From Deltaproteobacteria bacterium (GTDB lineage: Bacteria; Desulfobacterota; Desulfomonilia; UBA1062), in contig DSBG01000125.1 in the NCBI GenBank assembly GCA_011046135.1, positions 1-36,767 of the forward strand: DNA of 36,767 nucleotides, given 5' to 3'. Within the stretch, counting starts at the first letter, position 1; every line of letters begins with the position of its first letter. Of the stretch, positions 18,053 to 26,802 are shown piece by piece. The translations under genes were made by a program, and so were the position numbers. Below the pieces are notes generated by a model. That model had not been told where the DNA came from. It did not search any database and saw only the letters and a list, made by a program, of their open reading frames with translations.

Positions 18053-19539
18053 TGCGGAGAAAGATTGTATCCTGGGCAGTGCTGGTAACGGTTGCACTGT
18101 GCTCAGTGTTCGTCGGCATCCTCATCACGACATCATTCAGACTCCCACAGGTTATCGAGGCAGGCACGTTCTGGAAAGAGGCAAGTACGGCATCAGAGTC
18201 CCAGGTGCTCATGCCAAGCCTCAAGAATCTCGCGCGCGCAGTGACACCCACCGTGGTCAACATCAGAACCACCAAGAGCGTCACCTCATCGGATCTTTCC
18301 CGGAGATTTCAGAGTCCCCCGGGAGGAAAGGACTGGTTCGACGAATTCTTCAGAAGATATTTCGACAGTCTCCCCGACCCCGAGGACAGCCCCAGGAGTC
18401 TTGGGTCTGGATTCATCATTACCCGTGACGGGTATGTTTTGACCAACAATCACGTCATATCCAACGCTGACGAAATCATCGTCACGCTGTCGGATGAAGA
18501 AGAATTCGAGGCAAAAATCGTTGGCAGGGATGACACGACGGATATTGCCCTGATCAGAATTGAATCAGACAGGAAGAATTTTCCCGAAGCAGTACTCGGA
18601 AATTCGGATGCTATCGATATCGGTGACTGGGTAATCGCCATCGGGAATCCCTTCGGATTCGGGCACACCCTTACCCATGGGATTGTCTCTGCAAAGTCCC
18701 GGGTTATCGGTGCGGGCCTGTATGATAATTTTATCCAGACGGATGCGGCAATCAATCCGGGCAATTCCGGCGGACCACTTCTCAATATGCAGGGACAGGT
18801 CGTGGGAATCAATACGGCCATTGTTGCTGCAGGACAGGGCATCGGGTTTGCTATCCCCATCAATATGGCCAAGGAGATCCTCTCCGAACTCAGGGATACC
18901 GGAGAGGTCTCTCGGGGGTGGCTTGGTGTTGCAATCCAGGATCTCACCCCTGAGCTTGCCCGAGCAGTAGGCCTGGAGAATCCCCGGGGAGCCATGGTGA
19001 CCGCCGTATATCCGGATGATCCTGCTGAAAGAGCCGGGGTCAAGGCAGGCGATGTCATCCTCAAGATAAACCATCAGGACATCAAGGATCCCCGAGCACT
19101 CACACGGATCATCGGAGCGCTGAAACCGGAATCGGAGATCATCATCCTGGTCTGGAGAGACGAGAAGGCCATCGAACTCAAGACGACACTTCAACGGCGT
19201 GATGAGGAACATATCGCCTCTCTGGGGCGCACACCGAACGATGCCGCCGAGATCAGGGACAGGTTCGGCCTTGTCGTGAAAGAGATCACCCCCGAGGTTC
19301 AGCAGCAGTATGGAATCGAGGAGTCACAGGGGCTTCTCATCGTTGATATCGATCCGGAAAGCATCGCCGCAAACAGCAGCATCCAGAAGATGGATATCAT
19401 CAAGGAGATTGGCAGGATCGAGGTGGGCACGGTGAAAGAGTATCTTGCGGCCCTTAAAAAGATGAAGGCGGGTCAGACCGTATTGCTGCTCGTTGTCAGG
19501 GAATCGAGACCGCTCTACGTCGCAGTTGATATTGAATGA
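18052..19539 (+). CDS. degP: Periplasmic serine endoprotease Do (HtrA/DegP family)
   Basis: Envelope quality-control protease of 495 residues. Residues 6-26 form a signal sequence or anchor (IVSWAVLVTVALCSVFVGIL). The trypsin-like domain has the full triad: His134 in TNNHVIS, Asp164 in DTTDIALI and Ser239 in NPGNSGGPLLN. PDZ1 covers about residues 285-375 (GWLGVAIQDLTPELARAVGL) and PDZ2 about 400-490. It is a normal two-PDZ protease, cutting or refolding misfolded envelope proteins. A long LA-like linker with SDLSRRFQSPPGGKDWFDEFF precedes the protease core. ATG 18052 overlaps the DUF1844 stop by 1 base, and the stop overlaps the ispE start (ATGA). No heat-shock promoter was recognised upstream of the unit. 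Confidence 0.95.
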   Translation: MRRKIVSWAVLVTVALCSVFVGILITTSFRLPQVIEAGTFWKEASTASESQVLMPSLKNLARAVTPTVVNIRTTKSVTSSDLSRRFQSPPGGKDWFDEFFRRYFDSLPDPEDSPRSLGSGFIITRDGYVLTNNHVISNADEIIVTLSDEEEFEAKIVGRDDTTDIALIRIESDRKNFPEAVLGNSDAIDIGDWVIAIGNPFGFGHTLTHGIVSAKSRVIGAGLYDNFIQTDAAINPGNSGGPLLNMQGQVVGINTAIVAAGQGIGFAIPINMAKEILSELRDTGEVSRGWLGVAIQDLTPELARAVGLENPRGAMVTAVYPDDPAERAGVKAGDVILKINHQDIKDPRALTRIIGALKPESEIIILVWRDEKAIELKTTLQRRDEEHIASLGRTPNDAAEIRDRFGLVVKEITPEVQQQYGIEESQGLLIVDIDPESIAANSSIQKMDIIKEIGRIEVGTVKEYLAALKKMKAGQTVLLLVVRESRPLYVAVDIE

Positions 19540-20420
19540 AGGTTTTCTCTCCGGCAAAGATAAATCTCTATCTGAAGGTTCTTGGAAAGAGGGTCGATGG
19601 CTATCATGAGCTCAGGACCATCATGGCTCCCGTATCCCTCTTCGACGAAATCACCATCGAAGAGGCTCCTTCAGGGATACACCTCAGTGCCGAGGGGTGT
19701 GACTGCAGGGAAGAGGACAACCTTGCCTATCTGGCGGCGCGATCATTTCTGAAACATGTTCCCGTGGCGTCGGGTGTTTCCATCGCGGTGAAGAAGAACA
19801 TCCCGGTTGGTGCGGGGCTTGGCGGGGGAAGCAGCGATGCGGCCGGTGTGCTGCGGGGAATGAATGCCCTCTTCAGCGTAAACCTGTCTCGGGAGGATCT
19901 TCTCTCGATGGCTGAGTCCCTGGGGGCGGACTGCCCGTTCTTTCTTCATGCCCAACCCATGCTGATGGGTTCGCGGGGTGATGTCGCCCTCCAGCAGATT
20001 GATCTGGAAGAACGATCCTTCCTGATTGTGATTCCTCCTTTCGGAATATCCACGGCCCGTATTTTTTCTCTCTACAAGTGCCCATTGACTCTGGACAAGG
20101 ATGGAATTACAATACAAAATACCGTTCAGGGCAAAATTGCCCCAGAGATCTGGCTTGAGAACGATCTTGAACAGGTTGCTTTTCATCTTCACCCCGAGCT
20201 TCAGGAGTTGAAAGACGAGCTTCTACACTGTGGAGCATTGGCAGCAATGATGTCTGGAAGCGGATCTGCAGTGTTTGGCGTATTCAGGACACACGAAGAG
20301 TTATGCAATGCAATGGGCCGACTCAACCGGCATGGTGGGTTTCGCTATGTGCCCGCAACAACAGTGACGGGGGAACAGTATGGAGATTACAGAGGTCAAA
20401 GTATTTCCGGTCAAGGATAA
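19536..20420 (+). CDS. ispE: 4-diphosphocytidyl-2-C-methyl-D-erythritol kinase
   Basis: Cytosolic GHMP kinase of the non-mevalonate isoprenoid pathway; it phosphorylates CDP-methylerythritol. The protein has 294 residues, normal length. The start SPAKINLYLKVLGKRVDGYHEL holds the substrate-binding Lys and the catalytic-site residues. The ATP loop is PVGAGLGGGSSDAAG, the catalytic Asp is in SLGADCPFFL, and the C-terminal GHMP motif is AAMMSGSGSAVFGVF. It overlaps degP by 4 bases at the 5' end and spoVG by 41 bases at the 3' end, so translation of all three is linked. Confidence 0.96.
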   Translation: MKVFSPAKINLYLKVLGKRVDGYHELRTIMAPVSLFDEITIEEAPSGIHLSAEGCDCREEDNLAYLAARSFLKHVPVASGVSIAVKKNIPVGAGLGGGSSDAAGVLRGMNALFSVNLSREDLLSMAESLGADCPFFLHAQPMLMGSRGDVALQQIDLEERSFLIVIPPFGISTARIFSLYKCPLTLDKDGITIQNTVQGKIAPEIWLENDLEQVAFHLHPELQELKDELLHCGALAAMMSGSGSAVFGVFRTHEELCNAMGRLNRHGGFRYVPATTVTGEQYGDYRGQSISGQG

Positions 20421-20643
20421 TGACAAACTCAAGGCATACGCATCTATCGTGTTTGACGACTGTTTCGTCATCCGAGACCTGAGGGTCATTAGTGGAACAA
20501 CGGGTTTGTTTGTTGCCATGCCGTCGAGAAAAAGACGAGACGGAACGTTCCGTGACACAGCCCATCCTCTCAACATGGAGACCAGGGACAAAATAGAGAA
20601 CTCCATACTGGAGATCTATAAACAAAAGATTGCCATCGAATAG
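20380..20643 (+). CDS. spoVG: SpoVG family regulatory protein
   Basis: Small DNA/RNA-binding regulator of 87 residues. The sequence EITEVKVFPV, KLKAYASIVFDDCFVIRDLRVI, GLFVAMPSRKRRDG and DTAHPLN is a full SpoVG domain. In Bacillus it affects septation and in Staphylococcus virulence genes; in Gram-negative deltaproteobacteria the role is unknown. ATG 20380 has GGGGGAAC just before it, inside the end of ispE, which overlaps by 41 bases. The last codons contain the TTGCCA box of the promoter that appears to drive the tRNA gene. Confidence 0.95.
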   Translation: MEITEVKVFPVKDNDKLKAYASIVFDDCFVIRDLRVISGTTGLFVAMPSRKRRDGTFRDTAHPLNMETRDKIENSILEIYKQKIAIE

Positions 20644-20658
20644 CAATTCCATTATAGT
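20630..20658 (+). promoter_or_regulatory. Promoter for tRNA-Gln
   Basis: TTGCCA (20630-20635) and TATAGT (20653-20658) are separated by exactly 17 bases, and each matches the sigma70 consensus at 5 of 6 positions. Transcription would begin near 20665, about 27 bases before the mature tRNA 5' end. The -35 box lies in the last codons of spoVG. Confidence 0.65.
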
Positions 20659-20666
20659 TCACTCCC

Positions 20667-20686
20667 GGAAACCTCAGGAAACCTCA
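20667..20686 (+). repeat. 10-bp tandem repeat in the tRNA leader
   Basis: GGAAACCTCA occurs twice head to tail at 20667-20676 and 20677-20686 without mismatch, between the promoter start point and the tRNA 5' end. Its role is unknown; it may simply be slippage. Confidence 0.85.
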
Positions 20687-20691
20687 GGTGA

Positions 20692-20765
20692 TGGGATGTC
20701 GTCTAATGGCAGGACACGAGATTTTGGATCTCGTTATGGTGGTTCGAATCCACCCGTCCCAGCCA
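20692..20765 (+). tRNA. trnQ: tRNA-Gln (anticodon TTG)
   Basis: The 74 bases fold as a full cloverleaf. The acceptor arm pairs TGGGATG with CGTCCCA, including the weak U1-A72 pair typical of glutamine tRNAs. The anticodon arm CGAGA-TTTTGGA-TCTCG presents TTG. The T arm is GGTGG-TTCGAAT-CCACC. Discriminator G and an encoded CCA follow (20762-20765). It has its own promoter and lies between spoVG and prs, a common place for this tRNA in deltaproteobacteria. Confidence 0.96.
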
Positions 20766-20932
20766 TATCCTGATGAGAGAGGAGATCGATCCTGGAGCAT
20801 CGTGACAGGAGACTGGGGATTCCACAAGGCGGGATGACATCAAACGGGCAGGTGTCGTGAACCGGGATTTTTCTGCATCGATGATCGAATTGTTCATCCC
20901 GGCCAATTCCCTGTGGAGAGGTAAAGAACGCA

Positions 20933-21874
20933 ATGAAGTCAAACATCTTTGTATTTTCAGGCAATTCGAACAAGTCCCTCGTGGAGAGTATCTGTCATAA
21001 TCTCGAGATCGATCTCGGGAAAGCAGAAGTCAGAAAATTTTCCGACAGTGAAACCTCGGTGGACATCTACGAGAGTATCCGGGGCAAGGATATCTTCATT
21101 GTCCAGTCCACCTGTACTCCTGCCAACGACAACCTCATGGAACTATTGGTCATGCTCGACGCCACCAGGAGGGCTTCTGCAAAGCGTATTACCGCAGTGA
21201 TTCCCTATTTCGGTTACGCTCGGCAGGACAGAAAGGCATCCCCGAGAACCCCCATTACGGCAAAGCTTGTCGCGAATCTGCTCACCGTCGCCGGGGCGGA
21301 CAGAGTGCTCACCATGGAGCTTCATGCCGCACAAATCCAGGGATTCTTTGATATCCCGGTGGACAACCTCTACGCCAAACCCGTGGTGCTCGACTATATC
21401 AAGGATAAGTTCATGAATCATCTCTGCATCGTGTCCCCGGATGCAGGGGGCGTGGAACGTGCACGGGCCTACGCCAAACCCCTGAAGGCTGACCTTGCCA
21501 TTATCGATAAAAAGCGGGAACGTGCCAATGAGTCGAATGTCATGCATATTATCGGAGATGTCAGGGGGAAGGTGTGCCTCATTATCGATGATATTGTGGA
21601 TACCGCCGGGACTCTTGCCAGTGGTGCAGTGGCACTGATGGATGCCGGCGCAGAAAATATTCTTGCCTGCTGCTCGCATCCCGTTCTCTCGGGTCCGGCA
21701 ATCAGCAGGATCGAGAATTCACCGATCCAGGAACTCGTCGTGACCGATACGATTCCCCTGAAAGGGGATGCCCTGAACTGCTCGAAGATTACGGTTCTCT
21801 CAGTGGCGAATCTCTTTGCAGAGGCAATAAAGAGGATCTACAGTGAGTCGTCCATATCTCAACTGTTCCTCTAG
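20933..21874 (+). CDS. prs: Ribose-phosphate pyrophosphokinase
   Basis: Cytosolic enzyme making PRPP from ribose-5-phosphate and ATP, the sugar donor for nucleotides, His and Trp. It has 313 residues, standard for class I. Present are the ATP-binding [20 protein letters not shown] region, the catalytic flexible-loop Lys-Arg segment ([13 protein letters not shown]), and the PRPP loop [20 protein letters not shown] stands 11 bases before ATG 20933. The 167-base leader after the tRNA contains CCGGGAT (20862-20868) and ATCCCGG (20896-20902), a possible long-loop hairpin of unknown meaning. The usual downstream rplY-pth pair is missing; a convergent comM follows instead. Confidence 0.97.
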   Translation: MKSNIFVFSGNSNKSLVESICHNLEIDLGKAEVRKFSDSETSVDIYESIRGKDIFIVQSTCTPANDNLMELLVMLDATRRASAKRITAVIPYFGYARQDRKASPRTPITAKLVANLLTVAGADRVLTMELHAAQIQGFFDIPVDNLYAKPVVLDYIKDKFMNHLCIVSPDAGGVERARAYAKPLKADLAIIDKKRERANESNVMHIIGDVRGKVCLIIDDIVDTAGTLASGAVALMDAGAENILACCSHPVLSGPAISRIENSPIQELVVTDTIPLKGDALNCSKITVLSVANLFAEAIKRIYSESSISQLFL

Positions 21875-21959
21875 GCACCTCCGAAAACCTTCCAGACCGA
21901 ACGGACACTGTGTGCTGTTTTATCGCTCCAGATGATTTGGCGTGCTCACCGGCCCCGTG

Positions 21960-23459
21960 CTAGTCACTTCTGAGTTCGGGTCTGTACTGGAGCGCCTCTG
22001 CGAGGTGCATTTCCCCAAGGGAATGAGCATTCTCCAGGTCTGCGATGGTACGTGCGACCTTGATGACTCGTTTGTACCCTCTCATGCTGAGATGGTAGCG
22101 ATTTATGGCCGCAATGAGCAGTGATTTGCAGGAGGCGCTCAGCGGACAGAGATGCTCGATATCCTTGTCAGGAATCCTCGAATTCATGTGTCCCCTGCTG
22201 AGTTGATACTGTTTGGCAGAGAGGACCCGTTCACGGACCGAAGCGGAGATGGTCCCCTTCTGTGCTTTGATAACACTCTCCGCATCCACGGGGTCAACCC
22301 AGACGTGCAGGTCGATCCTGTCCAGGAGTGGTCCTGAAACCTTTGCGCGATACTTTGCGATCTGAACCGGGGTACAGCGGCACTCCTTGCCTCGGTGACC
22401 GAGAAACCCGCAGGGGCAGGGGTTCATGGCCGCAACAAGCTGGAATCGGGCAGGGAACGTAAAGGCCGAGTTCGCCCGGGAAACCGTTACCGTCCCATCC
22501 TCCAGGGGCTGCCTCATGGCCTCCAGGGCGCTGCGCTTGAATTCAGGGAGTTCATCCAGAAACAGGACCCCGTTGTGAGACAGGGTGACTTCCCCGGGAG
22601 AAGGATGTGCTCCCCCGCCGATGAGTCCTGCATCGGAGATGGTGTGGTGGGGGGACCTGAAAGGTCTCCCTGTGAATAAGGTATCGGGTTCAAGCTTGCC
22701 GGAAGCCGAATAGATGCGGATACATTCAAGCATCTCCTCTCGTTCGAGGAGGGGCAGAATCGAAGGCAGGCGTTTTGCAAGCATTGATTTCCCGGCGCCA
22801 GGCGGACCGATCATGAGGAGGTTGTGACCGCCCGCGGCAGCTATTTCCAGTGCCCTCTTGGGCATCTCCTGGCCGGTTACCTCGCACAAATCAGGGGAGT
22901 ACTGATCAGGAGATGGTGGATCAGGGGTTTCCTGGCAAAGGGGAAGCGGTTCATCATGGGAGAGAAAGCGGCAGGCCTGCTTCAGGTCCTTCACCGGTCT
23001 GACCGCGATTCCGGAGAACGAAGCTTCTCTCCAGTTCTGCTCCGGACAGACAATACCTCTGAGCCCCATGCGCTGGGCGAGAAAAGCAGAGGATATAACC
23101 CCCCGCACCGGTCTCAGGCTCCCGTCAAGACCCAGTTCTCCCACATAGAGGTAGCCCCTGGCTTTCTGGGCCGGGACAATCCCCCGTGCCGCAAGGATGG
23201 CAATGGAAATGGGCAGGTCAAAGATACCGCCCTCTTTTTTCACATCCGCAGGGGCGAGATTCAACGTGATGCGCATCGGCGGGAAATCAAGCCCTGAATT
23301 CACGATGGCGGATCTCACACGTTCTCTGCTCTCTTTGACAGAGTTGTCGGGTAGACCGACGATGGAGAAACTGGGAAGACCCCCGTGAACGTCTGCCTCC
23401 ACAGAAACACTAATTGCATCCGTGCCCCACAGGGCCGAAGAGTACACCTGTGCTAACAT
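21960..23459 (-). CDS. comM: YifB/ComM family Mg-chelatase-like AAA+ ATPase
   Basis: Cytosolic hexameric helicase-like ATPase of 499 residues; in naturally competent bacteria ComM promotes branch migration during integration of incoming DNA. The N-terminal LonC-like ChlI domain begins VYSSALWGTDAISVSVEADVHGGLPSFSIVGLPDNSVKES. The AAA+ module has Walker A GPPGAGKSMLAKRLP, the HTISDAGLIGGG segment and Walker B GVLFLDELPEF. A zinc-like CPCGFLGHRGKECRC cluster follows, and the C-terminal helical Mg-chelatase domain ends the protein. ATG 23459 fits the family start exactly although no Shine-Dalgarno precedes it. It is convergent with prs. Confidence 0.93.
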   Translation of the reverse strand: MLAQVYSSALWGTDAISVSVEADVHGGLPSFSIVGLPDNSVKESRERVRSAIVNSGLDFPPMRITLNLAPADVKKEGGIFDLPISIAILAARGIVPAQKARGYLYVGELGLDGSLRPVRGVISSAFLAQRMGLRGIVCPEQNWREASFSGIAVRPVKDLKQACRFLSHDEPLPLCQETPDPPSPDQYSPDLCEVTGQEMPKRALEIAAAGGHNLLMIGPPGAGKSMLAKRLPSILPLLEREEMLECIRIYSASGKLEPDTLFTGRPFRSPHHTISDAGLIGGGAHPSPGEVTLSHNGVLFLDELPEFKRSALEAMRQPLEDGTVTVSRANSAFTFPARFQLVAAMNPCPCGFLGHRGKECRCTPVQIAKYRAKVSGPLLDRIDLHVWVDPVDAESVIKAQKGTISASVRERVLSAKQYQLSRGHMNSRIPDKDIEHLCPLSASCKSLLIAAINRYHLSMRGYKRVIKVARTIADLENAHSLGEMHLAEALQYRPELRSD

Positions 23460-23470
23460 TTCTGAACACC

Positions 23471-23498
23471 ATTATAAGTCACAGGGGAAAAAAGTCCA
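23471..23498 (-). promoter_or_regulatory. Candidate promoter very close to comM
   Basis: On the minus strand TGGACT (23498-23493) and a perfect TATAAT (23476-23471) are 16 bases apart. The expected start point falls only about 5 bases before ATG 23459, so the transcript would be nearly leaderless, which agrees with the lack of a ribosome site. Confidence 0.4.
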
Positions 23499-23538
23499 TA
23501 TGGAGAGTGTCAGTGAAAGGACAGCCCGTTGGGGACAA

Positions 23539-24483
23539 TCAGGGAGAAAAGAATCTGCCAAAGAGGGCAAGCATGAGTGGAAGGCTCACCAGGGAAGCGA
23601 GGAAGCTGGCAACTATGAACTGATCGACAATGGCCCGGTTGCCTCCCTCGCGCTCGGTCATGATGGGTACGGCCGTTATCGGCGGCACCGCACTCTGGAT
23701 CATCACGATCAGTGAGACGGAATAGGGGGGATTCAGCAGGATGAGAACGCCGAGGACTATAAGGGGGAAGATGATGTTCTTGATCAGAACGAATTTCCCT
23801 GTTTCGCGAAGGTTCAGTGTGCCGGCAGATTTCTGCATATCGATGAAAATGTTTCCCCCCAGGATGATCATGAGAAGGGGTACTGCCATTGCACCGATGA
23901 GCTTGAGTCCGGAGGTGATGAAGTCCGGGACGATGACATGGAGATCTGTAAGCCTGAGCGAAATCGCCAGCACTGTTGCTACGAGGACGGGATTGAAGAG
24001 TCTCTTGATTCCCAGCGAACGGAGCTTCTTGCCGAAGAAGAGGGGGGCCGTGTTGAAAAAGAATGCCGGGTAGAGGAGTGTAAAGAGGAACAGATCCACG
24101 AGGAAGGGAGAGTTTGCCGTGAAGATCTCGGCGAGGATGGCCAGGGGGAAGAAGATGCCATTGTGAAAGAACAGGGCGAAACCGAATTCCCGCCTGAAGG
24201 CCCGGGCCGACATCCTGGAACTGAAGAACGTGAGGAGCGCGATCACGCAGGTGAAGGCAATCCACCACAGGGGCAGGCTCCACCACAACGGTTGATCATC
24301 AGGAGTGAAGTTCTGGAGAATGTTCACAAAGATCAGGCAGGGCAGTGCGATATCAATGGCCAGGACAGACAGGGGCCCGAGAAGGTTTTCGATCAGGATC
24401 CTTCTGCTGAGCAGCCAGAACCCCACAATCCCTATGGTGAGCAGCGTCGCAACAGCGGTGAAAGAGGTCATAAACAGAGTCAT
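23539..24483 (-). CDS. AEC family transporter (auxin efflux carrier-like permease)
   Basis: Integral membrane protein of 314 residues with ten hydrophobic segments, arranged as two blocks of five as in the AEC (auxin efflux carrier) family. Recognisable signatures are LGPLSVLAIDIALPCLIFVNI, FGFALFFHNGIFFPLAIL, FNPVLVATVLAISLR, the KLIGAMAVPLLMIILGGNI motif, and QSAVPPITAVPIMTEREGGN near the end. Bacterial members carry dicarboxylates such as malate or malonate, or unknown anions; the substrate cannot be deduced here. GGAG lies 8 bases before ATG 24483. It starts 18 bases after the stop of the YyaL-like gene, suggesting co-transcription. Confidence 0.88.
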   Translation of the reverse strand: MTLFMTSFTAVATLLTIGIVGFWLLSRRILIENLLGPLSVLAIDIALPCLIFVNILQNFTPDDQPLWWSLPLWWIAFTCVIALLTFFSSRMSARAFRREFGFALFFHNGIFFPLAILAEIFTANSPFLVDLFLFTLLYPAFFFNTAPLFFGKKLRSLGIKRLFNPVLVATVLAISLRLTDLHVIVPDFITSGLKLIGAMAVPLLMIILGGNIFIDMQKSAGTLNLRETGKFVLIKNIIFPLIVLGVLILLNPPYSVSLIVMIQSAVPPITAVPIMTEREGGNRAIVDQFIVASFLASLVSLPLMLALFGRFFSP

Positions 24484-24501
24484 CCCGTCTGCTCCGTGAC
24501 C

Positions 24502-26565
24502 TCAGGACAGGAGATCAACCAGGGTTGCAGTCTCGGCAGCAGGCAGAGAGCATACGGAGTCTCTGCACACGGAGGCCATGGCTCTTCCTCCAGAACTTGA
24601 CCTGTTCCTGGTGAGAAATGAGAGGATGTCGTGGGGTGGTTGTTCATCATCGAAGACGGCGAGAACCTTATTGGGGAGAAACCGCTCGTGCACGACTCTG
24701 AGCATGGAGCAGACTTCAGGGTCCGACCTTTTTCCTGCAATGACGATCTCATGAATAGGTCCCAGGTGAAAAGCCAGTGCCGAGAGCAGGAATGCCTGGG
24801 TTGACGGTGCTGAACTGATGGCCGCATGAGATGCGGTGATGAGCGTCCGGGCTATGCCGGACAGTTCTTCGTCACCGGTCATGCCCGCGAGCCGCACGAT
24901 GTTCATGAGTGCCACGGAGTTTCCCGAAGGCACCGCGCCATCATGGATCTCCTTTGGTCGCAGCAGTTCCATCTCCGCATCATCCGGGCTGAGGAAGAAG
25001 CCTCCCTGGTCGGTATCCCAGAAATGCTCGATCGTGGTTTTTGTCAATCCAGAGGCCTTTTCGAGAAAGCTCGGGTTGAAGGATGCTTCGTAGAGATCAA
25101 TCAGCCCCCAGGCAAGAAATGCGTAATCATCCAGGAATCCTGGCCGGCTTGAAATGCCCTCCCGGTACAGGTGCATCAGGCGACCATCGGGAGAGACCTG
25201 GTGTGAGAGTATGAACGAGGCAGCAGTGATGGCAGCCGAGAGATGCTCTGGATTTCCAAAGGCCTGGAATGCCTTTGCAAGGGCAGCGATCATGAGTCCA
25301 TTCCAGTCGGTGAGGATCTTGTCATCCTTGAACGGGGGAGTGCGTCGTGCGCGGTGAGCGAAAAGAACCTGGCGGATTCCGCGGATCCGCTGCACGAGGT
25401 CTTCACGATTCATGCTGTGCTCTCTGGCATAGAGGTCGAGGTCATGATCAAGGTAAGGGATGTTGAATCCACCCCGCATGCCTTCCCGGAAGTTTCCCTC
25501 TTCCCTGATGGAAAAGAGCGTCTTGGCCAGATCTCTGTCGTTTTCCGGCAGCAGGGCCGCGATCTCGTCGAGTCTCCACAGGTAGAATTTTCCCTCCTCG
25601 CCCGCGCTGTCTGCATCCTCGGAGGTGAAGAAGGCACCTTCCTCGGATCGCATATCACGCAGGACGTACCCGATGGTGTCCTCAACGGTCTCCCGGAAGG
25701 TCTCGTTCGGTACCGCCTGGTAGGCCTCGGTGTAGGCCATGCAGAGCAGGGCTTGGTCATAGAGCATTTTTTCAAAGTGGGGAACGAGCCACATCCGGTC
25801 TGTGGAATACCGGTGAAAACCCGAACCCACCTGATCGTATATCCCTCCCCTCCTCATGGCGGAGAGCGTCTCTTCCACCATGGACAGGGCCCGGGAATCA
25901 CCCGTGCGTTTCCAGTATCTCAGCAGGAACATGAAGGTATGGGGTTGAGGAAACTTTGGTGCTGTTCCGAATCCCCCGTGGGCAGGATCATAAGACTTGG
26001 AGAAGTGACTGAAGGCCTTTTTCAGGAGATCCTCTGAAGGTTCACCCGTTGCTGCCGGTTGTTGCCGAGAGGCTTCTTTGAGAAGCTGAGATATTTCGCG
26101 GGCGGTGCCGAAGATGTCTGATCGTTTCTCTGTCCAGGCATCCCGAACGAGGGTGGTGAGTTCAACCATACCGATAGATCCCCTCCGGGAGTGTTTTGGA
26201 AGATACGTGGCAGCAAAAAATGGCTCTTTGTCCGGAGTCATGATGATACTCAGCGGCCACCCGGCACTTCCGTTCATCATCTGGCAGACTCTGAGGTAGA
26301 TGCTGTCGATATGGGGCATTTCCTCCCGATCAACCTTGATCGATACGAACGTTTCGTTCATGAGCGCCGCAACTTCATCGTCAGCGAAACACTCCCGTTC
26401 CATCACATGACACCAGTGGCAGGATGAATACCCGATGGACAGAAAGACAGGGCGATCCCCTTTTCGTGCCTGGGTAAAGGCCTCCGGGCTCCATGGATAC
26501 CAGTCCACGGGATTGGATGCATGCTGGAGCAGGTAGGGGCTGATCTCTCTTGAAAGTCTGTTCAT
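24502..26565 (-). CDS. Thioredoxin-domain protein YyaL/SSP411 (DUF255)
   Basis: Large cytosolic protein of 687 residues. The N-terminal DUF255 thioredoxin-like domain (about 1-165) begins with SPYLLQHASNPVDWYPW and has the family CHWC pair (Cys49, Cys52) in SSCHWCHVMERECFAD. The rest is an alpha/alpha six-hairpin barrel like N-acylglucosamine epimerases and glycosidases, with GGIYDQVGSGFHRYSTD, WLVPHFEKMLYDQALL and ILTDWNGLMIAALAKA. Its full-length size is normal. The function is unproven in bacteria; the mammalian homologue is SPATA20. No good ribosome site precedes ATG 26565. The AEC transporter gene follows closely. Confidence 0.93.
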   Translation of the reverse strand: MNRLSREISPYLLQHASNPVDWYPWSPEAFTQARKGDRPVFLSIGYSSCHWCHVMERECFADDEVAALMNETFVSIKVDREEMPHIDSIYLRVCQMMNGSAGWPLSIIMTPDKEPFFAATYLPKHSRRGSIGMVELTTLVRDAWTEKRSDIFGTAREISQLLKEASRQQPAATGEPSEDLLKKAFSHFSKSYDPAHGGFGTAPKFPQPHTFMFLLRYWKRTGDSRALSMVEETLSAMRRGGIYDQVGSGFHRYSTDRMWLVPHFEKMLYDQALLCMAYTEAYQAVPNETFRETVEDTIGYVLRDMRSEEGAFFTSEDADSAGEEGKFYLWRLDEIAALLPENDRDLAKTLFSIREEGNFREGMRGGFNIPYLDHDLDLYAREHSMNREDLVQRIRGIRQVLFAHRARRTPPFKDDKILTDWNGLMIAALAKAFQAFGNPEHLSAAITAASFILSHQVSPDGRLMHLYREGISSRPGFLDDYAFLAWGLIDLYEASFNPSFLEKASGLTKTTIEHFWDTDQGGFFLSPDDAEMELLRPKEIHDGAVPSGNSVALMNIVRLAGMTGDEELSGIARTLITASHAAISSAPSTQAFLLSALAFHLGPIHEIVIAGKRSDPEVCSMLRVVHERFLPNKVLAVFDDEQPPHDILSFLTRNRSSSGGRAMASVCRDSVCSLPAAETATLVDLLS

Positions 26566-26730
26566 GGGGCTGATTCCGTGTTCTCCCTTTCCCCTGGTGA
26601 AGTCCCGACCCTCATCGTGCGGATCACGCTCCAGAGAACGCGTGTGCTGATCGTGACGCCATATTCTCAGGGGGCATTGAAGCTAATCATTGGGCGGGAG
26701 ACAGGAAAATCAAGGTGACGTGAGTGCCCA

Positions 26731-26780
26731 TGTCAAGAGTCGTGAGAAATGTCCCCCTGTTAAACTCGTTAAAAATGTCC
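26731..26780. mobile_element. Possible remnant of an insertion-sequence end (IS21-like)
   Basis: This stretch starts TGTCAAGAGTCGTGAGAAAT and contains two copies of AAATGTCC (26747-26754, 26773-26780) and two of GTTAAA (26759-26764, 26768-26773). It resembles, from memory, the repeated terminal sequences of IS21-family elements. There is no transposase gene and no second end in the window, so it would be a solo remnant in the 237-base gap between the Yip1-like and YyaL-like genes. The rest of that gap shows nothing recognisable. Confidence 0.35.
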
Positions 26781-26802
26781 GCGGCCTCTGATCGGATGAT
26801 AT

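Noticed and set aside
20862-20902. CCGGGAT/ATCCCGG in the prs leader as a riboswitch or attenuator
   Set aside because: A 27-base loop and no match to a known riboswitch class; kept only as a note in the prs entry.
23510-24286. 258-residue minus-strand open frame
   Set aside because: Shadow of the AEC transporter; composition is His/Pro/Arg-rich and no motif is present.
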